64,000 nt of DNA, taken from assembly GCA_020161245.1 (NCBI GenBank), contig JAIUOK010000013.1, positions 1 through 64,000 of the forward strand, in the 5' to 3' direction. Below are positions 57,850 through 64,000 of this stretch, in pieces. Below the pieces are notes generated by a model. The model worked only from the letters and a program-made list of their open reading frames with translations, was not told the DNA's origin and did no database searches. The DNA is from Actinomycetota bacterium (GTDB lineage Bacteria; Actinomycetota; Actinomycetes; S36-B12; CAIYMF01). How positions within the stretch are numbered: the stretch's first letter is position 1; the number at the start of each line of letters is the position of its first letter. Both the position numbers and the translations under genes were made by a program.

Positions 57850-58710
57850 TCAGGGACGGACCTGCAGCTCCTGCTGCAGCCACGAGTAGACGCCCGGGAT
57901 GTCGACGCGCTGGTAGCCGCCGAGGTAGCGGCAGTTGTCGGTGTAGCCGTAGCTGGTCACCGTCACCAGGTAGCCGCCGAGGAACGACGGGCCGCCGGAG
58001 TCGCCGAAGCAGGTGCCGCCGGTGCCGCGGGTGTCGTTGATGTTGCCGTTCATCTGGACGATCTGGTCGGTCATCTTCTGGCCGGGCGAGTAGGCGACGC
58101 GGCGGATGAGCGGGTAGCTCTGCGGCGTCGGCTTCTGCGGGCCGGAGTCGGGCTTGCGCACCTCGGTGCCGTAGCCGACGAGCTCGAAGAGCGTCTTGTT
58201 GAGGACGCTGGCCGGACGGTACTTCTCGAGGAAGTTCTGCGGCGCGAGGGCTGCAGGCGTGATGCCGGTGACCGGGGTCGCCAGGTGCACCACGGCGACG
58301 TCGTTCCAGTTCTTCAGGTCGGTGAAGTCCGAGTAGTCCGGGTGGGCCTCGGCGATGCCGGCGACGTAGCCGGCGGCCTCGATCTCGGCCTGGGTGAAGC
58401 CGGCCTCGGGGTCGGCCGCGGCGGGCAGGCCCGACGGCGGCTGCTCGGCGACGACGCTCTTGAACGTCACGAGCGTGTAGCCGTCGGTCGCCACGCAGTG
58501 CGCCGCGGTGACCAGGGTGTACTCGTTCACGAGGGTGGCCGAGCAGCGGTAGCGGCCGCCGTCCTCGTAGAACAGGATCATGCCGACGTTGGGGTGGCCG
58601 TCGCCGTCGGGCTCGCCGCCGGTGATGGCCGACGCCGGGACTGCCGTCATCGCGAGCGCCGCGGCCGAGGCGGCGAGCACGGCGACGGCGCCGCGCAGGG
58701 TGGTGCGCAT
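57850..58710 (-). CDS. Secreted trypsin-like serine protease
   Basis: A 286-residue protein. ATG 58710 follows GGAGG. A signal peptide runs to residue ~28; the mature start ITGGE resembles the IVGG end of active trypsins, so there may be no propeptide. The triad is H71 (TAAHC), D137 (NDVAVVHL) and S238 (GDSGGPS). Four Cys could form two disulfides. Similar extracellular proteases occur in streptomycetes. Substrate is unknown. Confidence 0.88.
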   Translation of the reverse strand: MRTTLRGAVAVLAASAAALAMTAVPASAITGGEPDGDGHPNVGMILFYEDGGRYRCSATLVNEYTLVTAAHCVATDGYTLVTFKSVVAEQPPSGLPAAADPEAGFTQAEIEAAGYVAGIAEAHPDYSDFTDLKNWNDVAVVHLATPVTGITPAALAPQNFLEKYRPASVLNKTLFELVGYGTEVRKPDSGPQKPTPQSYPLIRRVAYSPGQKMTDQIVQMNGNINDTRGTGGTCFGDSGGPSFLGGYLVTVTSYGYTDNCRYLGGYQRVDIPGVYSWLQQELQVRP

Positions 58711-58972
58711 GGGTTCCTCCGCTTCCTGCTGATGGCGCAGAGCGGATCCCCTCCGGCCCGCCCTGCCAGGTGCGGCGACGCTAGTGGCCGCAGCTTCCAC
58801 GGTGAGGTGACGCCGAGCGTGCGGATTCTCACCGCCAGGAGGTGTAACGCAGGAGGAACTGCGCCGGTGGGGATGGAAGGCGGGGCTGCGTGATGGAGCA
58901 GACAAGCCGTCTCCGCCCGCTCTCATCGCTGCCGGAGGACCCTGGTGACGAACCGGGAGAAGGGGCAGCACC

Positions 58973-59476
58973 ATGAGCGCCGTCGTCGTCTACGAGTCCA
59001 TGTTCGGCAGCACCCAGGCGGTCGCGGAGGCCGTCGGGCGGGGGCTCGCGAAGCACCTGAGCACCGAGGTCCTCGAGGTGGGGCACGCCCCGCTGCCGGG
59101 GCCGGGCGTCGACCTGCTCGTCGTCGGGGGGCCGACCCACGCGTTCAGCATGAGCCGCCCGCAGACCCGCACCGACGCGCACAAGGACTCTCCCGACGGC
59201 CGCGTCATCAGCAACGGCCCGGGCGTGCGGGAGTGGATCGACTCGCTGCCCAAGCAGCGCGGCGCACGCGCCGCGGTCTTCGACACCAAGGTGCTCAAGC
59301 CCCTCACGGGGTCCGCGGCCAAGGCCGAGGGCAAGGCGCTGACGGCGCACGGCTACGACGTACTGGCGCACAAGAGCTTCGGCGTCTCCGGCAAGACCGG
59401 TCCGCTGTCCGATGGCGAGCTCGCACGGGCCGAAGCCTGGGGCGAGCAGCTGGCAGCCCAGATCGTCCGGCACTGA
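58973..59476 (+). CDS. Flavodoxin-like protein
   Basis: A 167-residue protein. VVVYESMFGSTQAVAEAVG is the phosphate-binding P-loop of flavodoxins, and VVGGPTHAFSMSRPQTR the second FMN loop. It lacks the acidic surface helix of classic electron carriers, so it may be a domain of the MioC/WrbA-like kind. A GNAT gene follows 73 bases later on the same strand. Confidence 0.8.
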   Translation: MSAVVVYESMFGSTQAVAEAVGRGLAKHLSTEVLEVGHAPLPGPGVDLLVVGGPTHAFSMSRPQTRTDAHKDSPDGRVISNGPGVREWIDSLPKQRGARAAVFDTKVLKPLTGSAAKAEGKALTAHGYDVLAHKSFGVSGKTGPLSDGELARAEAWGEQLAAQIVRH

Positions 59477-59549
59477 CACAGCAGCGGCCGCGCCTGCCGC
59501 CCCCGAACACGGGCGCGCGGGCAGTTGCGTGCGTGCTTGGCTGTCGCAC

Positions 59550-60296
59550 GTGGAGATGACGTCGGAGCTGCTGCGCGCCGCGCACGGCGACGCCTGGCAG
59601 GTGGCCGGGCGGATCCGGTCCCATGACGGGGGCGGGACGGCCGAGCTGCCCGGCGTCCGGCTCATGGCCAGCGGGCTGCCGCACGCGCAATGGAACAACG
59701 GCGAGGTGCACGACGTCGGCGCGCTCGACGTCGAGGCGGTGCGCGCCTGGTACGCGGCGCGCGCCCTGCCCTGGGGCCTGCGGGTGCCGGCGGGCGAGCC
59801 GTTCCCGCACGGGCGCCGCCTGTTCGGCAAGCGGCTCATGGGCGTAGCCGCCGAGCGCCTGGTCGGGCCCGCGCCCGTCGACGGCCTCGAGCTGCATCCC
59901 GCCGGGCCGGCCGACCTCGACGCGGTGGTCGCCGTCGACGTCGTGGCCTTCGAGTCCGATGCCACGACAGAGCGGCCGTGGCACGTCGCCCACCTCGCCG
60001 CCGACGAGGTCGACGTCGTCCTCGCGCTGCTCGACGGCCGTCCGGTCGGGACGGCGTACTGCCTGCGCAGCGACCTGTGGGCGGGGCCCGCCGCGTACGT
60101 CGCCGGGGTCGGAGTCCTGCCCGAGGCCCGGGGCCGGGGCGTCGCCGGCGCGATGTCCGCGTGGTTGTGCGGCCGGGCCTTCGCGGCCGGTTCGGCCTTC
60201 GCCCACCTGCACCCCGACGACGAGCGTGCAGCCCGCGTCTACGCCCGGCTGGGCTTCGCCGAGGTGCCGGGGTTCGACGTCTACATCGACCTCTGA
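59550..60296 (+). CDS. GNAT-family acetyltransferase
   Basis: A 248-residue protein. GTG 59550 is chosen over GTG 59529 and ATG 59556; the evidence for any start is weak. The N-terminal ~105 residues are family-specific, with a SGLPHAQWNNGEVHDV phrase. The C-terminal GNAT core is GVGVLPEARGRGVAGAMSAW with AARVYARLGFAEVPGF. Substrate unknown. Confidence 0.75.
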   Translation: MEMTSELLRAAHGDAWQVAGRIRSHDGGGTAELPGVRLMASGLPHAQWNNGEVHDVGALDVEAVRAWYAARALPWGLRVPAGEPFPHGRRLFGKRLMGVAAERLVGPAPVDGLELHPAGPADLDAVVAVDVVAFESDATTERPWHVAHLAADEVDVVLALLDGRPVGTAYCLRSDLWAGPAAYVAGVGVLPEARGRGVAGAMSAWLCGRAFAAGSAFAHLHPDDERAARVYARLGFAEVPGFDVYIDL

Positions 60297-60354
60297 CCGA
60301 CGACCTCGTCCGCATCCCGGGCGACAGCCACCGCTGCGGTGGCACGCTGGGGCC

Positions 60355-60960
60355 GTGCGCAGCGCGTGGATCGCCGCGGCCGGGCTGACCGTCCTGCTGG
60401 CCGCGCTGCCGACGACCCCGTCGCAGGCGATCAGCGCCCCCGAGCCTCCGAGCGGCACAGGCGCCCTCGGAGTCCCGGGGCCCCCTCCCTTCCGCGGGCA
60501 GGGCTTCGCCATCGGCGACTCGGTCATGATGGGTGCGCGCCGCTGCCTGGAGCCGAAGGCCTGGACCGTCGACGCCGTCGGCAGCCGTCAGGCCGACGCC
60601 GTCGCAGACAACCTCTGGGCGCGGCGCGGCCACCTGCCGCGGGTCATCGTCGTCCACACCGGCACCAACGCCGGGGTCGACCAGCGGCAGTTCGACCGCA
60701 TCATGCGCGTCGTCGGCAACCGCATCACGGTGGTGTGGGTGACGGTGCAGCTGCCGGAGACCCCCCGCTACACCCGCGAGGACTCGACCAACCGCGTCAT
60801 CCGCAGCAGCGTCCCGCGCCACCTCAACGCCCGGCTGGCCGACTGGAACGCGGTGTCGTTCCCGCACCGCCACCAGTGGATGTGGGGCGACGGCATCCAC
60901 CTGACGCCGGCAGGCTGCACGGCGTACGCGCGCCTGGTCGACCGGGTGGCCCGCGCGTAG
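60355..60960 (+). CDS. Secreted SGNH hydrolase-like protein
   Basis: A 201-residue protein from GTG 60355. A signal peptide covers residues 1-24 (PSQA end). FAIGDSVMMGARRC has the GDS serine block; VVHTGTNAG the third block; WGDGIHLTPAG the DxxH pair. Similar domains are the extracytoplasmic half of OatA-type acetyltransferases. A role in cell-wall or polysaccharide esterification is likely but unproven. Confidence 0.8.
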   Translation: MRSAWIAAAGLTVLLAALPTTPSQAISAPEPPSGTGALGVPGPPPFRGQGFAIGDSVMMGARRCLEPKAWTVDAVGSRQADAVADNLWARRGHLPRVIVVHTGTNAGVDQRQFDRIMRVVGNRITVVWVTVQLPETPRYTREDSTNRVIRSSVPRHLNARLADWNAVSFPHRHQWMWGDGIHLTPAGCTAYARLVDRVARA

Positions 60961-61081
60961 CGACGGGTCACGCGCCGGCGGCAAGTTCGCCCGATCGGCG
61001 TACGGAGGCGCGACGCTGTCCCTACCCTGCGTTGCTAACGGGCCCTCGGGGGCGGGGGCCCGATGTCTCGAGGGGGCCGCC

Positions 61082-62293
61082 ATGGGGCGGACTGCTGCAT
61101 CGCGTCGCGCGTTCATCGTCGGCGGCGCCGTCATGACCATCGCCCTGCTGGGCTGGCTGGTGCTGGCACCGTCGTCGTCCTTCGACCCGCTGCATACGCA
61201 CCACGCAGCCGCGGCGACCGCGACCGGCGGCATCCAGCCCGGGGCGGTGGGCCCGCGCACGCGGACGTACTACATCGCCGCGGAGGAGGTCGACTGGGAC
61301 TACGCGCCCGACGGTCGCGACCGTGTCGCCGGCGAGCCCTACGGCGAGGACGCCGACGTCTTCGTCGCGGCGGGTCCGGGCCGCATCGGGACGGTCTACC
61401 GCAAGGCGCTCTACCGCGAGTACACCGACGGGTCGTTCTCGTCGCGCAAGAAGCGCTCCGGCGACGACGCCTACCTCGGCATCCTCGGCCCGGTCATCCG
61501 CGCGCAGGTCGGCGACACCGTCAAGGTGGTGTTCAAGAACCGCACGTCGCGGCCGGCGTCGGTGCACCCGCACAACGTCCTCTACACCAAGGCCAACGAG
61601 GGCGCGCCCTACAGCGACGGCACGAGCGGGTCGGCCAAGAAGGACGACGGCGTGCCGCCGGGTGCGACGTACACCTACACCTGGAAGGTGCCCGAGCGAG
61701 CCGGTCCCGGACCGGGCGACGCGTCGTCGATCCTGTCGATGTACCACTCGCACAAGGCCGAGGTGGGCGACACCTACGCCGGCCTCATCGGGCCGATGAT
61801 CATCACGCGGGCCGGCTGGGCTCGCGCCGACGGCTCGCCGGTCGACGTCGACCGCGAGATCGTCAACCTCTTCCAGGTGTGGGACGAGAACCAGAGCCCC
61901 TACCTCGACGACAACATCGCTCGCATGGAGCCCGACCCGGTGCTCGGGCCGGAGGAGCTCAAGGGCGACGACGGCTTCGGCGAGTCCAACCTGATGCACG
62001 CCATCAACGGCTACGTGTACGGCAACGGCCCCATGGCCACGATGAGGCTGGGCCAGAAGGTGCGCTGGTACGAGTTCTCGATGGGCACCGAGGTCGATCT
62101 GCACACGCCGCACATCCACGGCAACGTGTGGACCTCCGCGATGGGCATGCGGATGGATATGGCCGGGCTGCTGCCCGGCGAGATGGTGGCGATGGACATG
62201 GTGGCCGACAACCCCGGAATCTGGCTGTTCCACTGCCACGTCAACGACCACATCACCGCGGGCATGATCACCCGCTACAAGGTCGTCGCCTGA
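61082..62293 (+). CDS. Tat-exported multicopper oxidase-like protein
   Basis: A 403-residue protein from ATG 61082 (GAGGGGG upstream; -10 TACCCT at 61023-61028). The start SRRAFIVGG with a hydrophobic run is a twin-arginine signal. Copper sites are VHPHNVLY, YHSHKAEVGD, HTPHIHGN and WLFHCHVNDHITAGM, giving the usual type 1 and trinuclear ligands. The two-domain layout with ceruloplasmin-like phrasing (ILGPVIRAQVGDTV, TYAGLIGPMII) is shorter than laccases. Probably copper or iron oxidation outside the cell. Confidence 0.88.
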   Translation: MGRTAASRRAFIVGGAVMTIALLGWLVLAPSSSFDPLHTHHAAAATATGGIQPGAVGPRTRTYYIAAEEVDWDYAPDGRDRVAGEPYGEDADVFVAAGPGRIGTVYRKALYREYTDGSFSSRKKRSGDDAYLGILGPVIRAQVGDTVKVVFKNRTSRPASVHPHNVLYTKANEGAPYSDGTSGSAKKDDGVPPGATYTYTWKVPERAGPGPGDASSILSMYHSHKAEVGDTYAGLIGPMIITRAGWARADGSPVDVDREIVNLFQVWDENQSPYLDDNIARMEPDPVLGPEELKGDDGFGESNLMHAINGYVYGNGPMATMRLGQKVRWYEFSMGTEVDLHTPHIHGNVWTSAMGMRMDMAGLLPGEMVAMDMVADNPGIWLFHCHVNDHITAGMITRYKVVA

Positions 62294-62312
62294 CAGCACA
62301 GCGGCACCCCGA

Positions 62313-62360
62313 CGATGGGGGTCGGAACGCGCTCCCCACGACGCGATCCGGCCCCCATCG
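62313..62360. repeat. Palindromic repeat copy B
   Basis: Arms of 19 bp (62313-62331 with 62342-62360; one wobble and one mismatch) match the core of the 47522 hairpin. It follows the multicopper oxidase gene and may also serve as its terminator. Confidence 0.75.
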
Positions 62361-62405
62361 GCGTCGGAGGCGCGCGCCCAGCCCTCCGGCTGGCACGATC
62401 GCGCT

Positions 62406-63188
62406 GTGCCTGTCGACCGCCGAGACCTGTGCGCCCTCGTGCTCGCGGCCGGGGCGGGCACCCGGCTGCGGCCGCTGACCGACGAGCTGCCCAAGGCGAT
62501 GTGCCCCGTGGGCAACCGTCCGCTGGTCGACTGGGCGCTCGACCGCGTCGCCCGGCATGTCGACCCGGAGGCGGTCGCCGTCAACGCCCACGGGAGCCAG
62601 CCGGTGCTGGCCGAGCACGCGGCGCGCCGCGCGCACGTGTCGGTGGAGGAGGGCGAGCGGCTCGGCACGGCGGGGGCGCTCGGCCGGCTGCGGCCCTGGA
62701 TCGACGGGCGCGCCGTCCTGCTCCACAACGCCGACTCGTTCGTCGAGGACGATCTTGAGACGCTCGTCTCGGGGTGGGACGGCGACCACCCGCGGCTGCT
62801 GGTCCGACGCGACGCCGCTCGTGCGGACTTCGACGGGTTGCGCTACCTCGGTGTGAGCCTGCTGCCGGCGCGCTACGTCGACGTCCTGCCAGACGAGCCG
62901 TCGGGGCTGTACTCGCTCGTGTGGCGGCCCGAGCACGACGCCGGGACCCTGGAGCTGGTCGAGGCATCCGGGACGTCGATCGACTGCGGCACACCGGCCG
63001 ACTACCTCGCGGCCAACCTGCACGTGTCGGGCGGGGCTTCGGTGGTCGACCCTGCTGCGGAGGTGCTGGGCAGCATCGAGCGCTGCGTGGTGTGGGCGGG
63101 GGCGCGGGTCGGGCCCGGCGAGCGGCTCGTCGATGCCGTGCGGACGCCGTTGCACACTGTCCGCTGCGCACCGCCGTCGGAACCCTGA
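62406..63188 (+). CDS. NTP-transferase (sugar nucleotidyltransferase-like)
   Basis: A 260-residue protein from GTG 62406. LCALVLAAGAGTRLRPLTDE is the nucleotide-binding start, LPKAMCPVGNRPLVDWAL follows, and LHNADSFV is the metal-binding block. The left-handed-helix tail is short (VVDPAAEVLGSIERCVVWAG). Resembles mannose/glucose-1-phosphate nucleotidyltransferases; the sugar cannot be told. Confidence 0.85.
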   Translation: MPVDRRDLCALVLAAGAGTRLRPLTDELPKAMCPVGNRPLVDWALDRVARHVDPEAVAVNAHGSQPVLAEHAARRAHVSVEEGERLGTAGALGRLRPWIDGRAVLLHNADSFVEDDLETLVSGWDGDHPRLLVRRDAARADFDGLRYLGVSLLPARYVDVLPDEPSGLYSLVWRPEHDAGTLELVEASGTSIDCGTPADYLAANLHVSGGASVVDPAAEVLGSIERCVVWAGARVGPGERLVDAVRTPLHTVRCAPPSEP

Positions 63189-63225
63189 CGGCGCCGACGT
63201 CGTCGAGACGAGGGGAGGGACCGGA

Positions 63226-63501
63226 GTGGACGATCAGGACTGGGTCTTCGACGAGGACTTCGTCGCGGGCGCGCGCAAGCAGGAGGGCTCCGCCGAGGAG
63301 CGGGCCGACAAGGCCGCCCGCATCCGGCACGGCCACGAGCGCATGGGCGAGCAGGGGCTGCTGCGCGGGCCGCAGCTGCCGCCGCGCGAGCGCACGTCGT
63401 GGTCGTCCAGGACGCTCGGGATCCCGCGCTGGGCCATCGCCGGCGTCACGGTGCTGCTCGTCGCGGGCATGCTCGGGCTCGTGATCGCCCAGGTGCTCTG
63501 A
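63226..63501 (+). CDS. Small single-helix membrane protein
   Basis: A 91-residue protein. GTG 63226 follows GAGGGGAGGG. The cytosolic part is acidic then basic (DQDWVFDEDFVAGARKQEG), and one membrane helix WAIAGVTVLLVAGMLGLVIA closes the protein. Unrecognised family. Confidence 0.6.
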   Translation: MDDQDWVFDEDFVAGARKQEGSAEERADKAARIRHGHERMGEQGLLRGPQLPPRERTSWSSRTLGIPRWAIAGVTVLLVAGMLGLVIAQVL

Positions 63502-63582
63502 CCGCTCGCCGTCATGCGGGCGAGGTCCACGACGTAGAGCACGGCGTCCATGTACCGCACGCTACGTAGGCGCGGCGGCGGC

Positions 63583-63993
63583 TCACCCCTTCCCGCGGCC
63601 CTTGCCCTGTCCCTTGTCCTTGCCCTTCGCCTTGCCCTTCTCCCGTGGGCCTGCCTTGTCGGGCCCGGCGCCCGTCGTGCGGGACGTGTCCACGGGCGCG
63701 GCGGCCGGCACCGCACGCGGCGCAGGTGCCGACGCCGACGGCTTCCCCGCCCGGGTCGCAGCCCCGGTGGGGGACGAGGTCGGGCTGCTGACGGTCGCCG
63801 AGTCTGCAGGGGCGGTGTCGTCCGGGGCGGCGAGCGCCCACACGGCACCTACCAGGAGGACGCCGGCGAGCACGGCGCCCACGGCCGCCAGAGCCCTGCG
63901 GTCGCGCACCTCGTCGCGCACCTCGTCGTGGCGCTCGGGCAGTGCTGCGGTGGCCCGCGCGTCGTCCCAGGGCAGCATCGGCTCGAGGTCCAC
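63583..63993 (-). CDS. Membrane-anchored Lys/Gly-tailed protein (5' end may lie outside)
   Basis: At least 136 residues on the minus strand. GTG 63993 is the first visible start but the frame stays open to the window edge. One membrane helix (LAAVGAVLAGVLLVGAVWAL) is followed by a Pro/Ser/Thr-rich stretch and a tail of KGKAKGKDKGQGKGRGKG. Looks like a membrane protein with a disordered, strongly basic extracytoplasmic end. Function unknown. Confidence 0.5.
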   Translation of the reverse strand: MDLEPMLPWDDARATAALPERHDEVRDEVRDRRALAAVGAVLAGVLLVGAVWALAAPDDTAPADSATVSSPTSSPTGAATRAGKPSASAPAPRAVPAAAPVDTSRTTGAGPDKAGPREKGKAKGKDKGQGKGRGKG

Positions 63994-64000
63994 GGCGGTG

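Overview
The window is a very GC-rich bacterial chromosome segment (well above 65% G+C by eye) with many GTG starts, ATGA/GTGA gene overlaps and third positions that are almost always G or C. The order of conserved genes is that of Actinomycetia chromosomes: tlyA-nadK-recN, pyrG-NUDIX, xerD-parA-scpA-scpB-rluB, aroH-tyrA-cmk-plsC-der, and pgsA-DUF881-sbp-DUF881-gcvH-FHA-merR-BFN-merR-gcvP, the last matching the gcvH/garA neighbourhood of mycobacteria. I cannot name a genus from the sequence alone.

Layout. 1-650 is the end of an rRNA operon (23S 3' end, 5S, terminator). 694-2868 encodes a striking Arg/Tyr/Asp/Gly repeat protein with a TPR-like C-terminal half. 2943-13952 holds a metallo-beta-lactamase-fold hydrolase, an SSB-like OB-fold protein, a TPR protein, a HAD phosphatase, an SCP2-like protein, a phasin-like protein, then a tightly overlapping tlyA-nadK-recN-DUF885 run and a secreted M14 carboxypeptidase. 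14036-18158 carries pyrG, an ADP-ribose pyrophosphatase and a divergent lrp/ald pair with a palindromic operator. 19167-29848 is the chromosome-segregation and essential-enzyme block (xerD, parA, a ribbon-helix-helix-like partner, scpAB, rluB, aroH, tyrA, cmk, plsC, der). It ends at a tRNA-Pro whose 3' end and terminator are duplicated 177 bp downstream.

30252-36173 is more variable: an SGNH/AlgX-like lipoprotein, an ECF sigma factor with an anti-sigma-like partner, and small unknowns. 36183-45468 is the pgsA-DUF881-sbp-gcvH-FHA-MerR-BFN-MerR-gcvP block, with three copies of one 23-bp inverted repeat and a glycine riboswitch. 45608-64000 is accessory: a SUKH-like gene, rtcB facing a HAD phosphatase, a hotdog thioesterase, a two-ATPase ABC exporter with a TetR gene, an ABC-F protein, an EamA transporter, a secreted trypsin-like protease, a flavodoxin, a Tat-exported multicopper oxidase and a sugar-nucleotidyltransferase-like protein.

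Two signals stand out. First, the 23-bp MerR-type inverted repeat found at the FHA/MerR promoters recurs inside parA, where it forces a run of codons otherwise rare in this genome. parA also carries an apparent 1-nt frameshift. Second, the 5S terminator is followed with no clear promoter by a gene whose product has 28 RSY/RSF units, a probable disordered, condensate-type or RNA-binding region. A recurring regulatory style is leaderless transcription: at least a dozen genes have TANNNT six to eight bases before an ATG or GTG.
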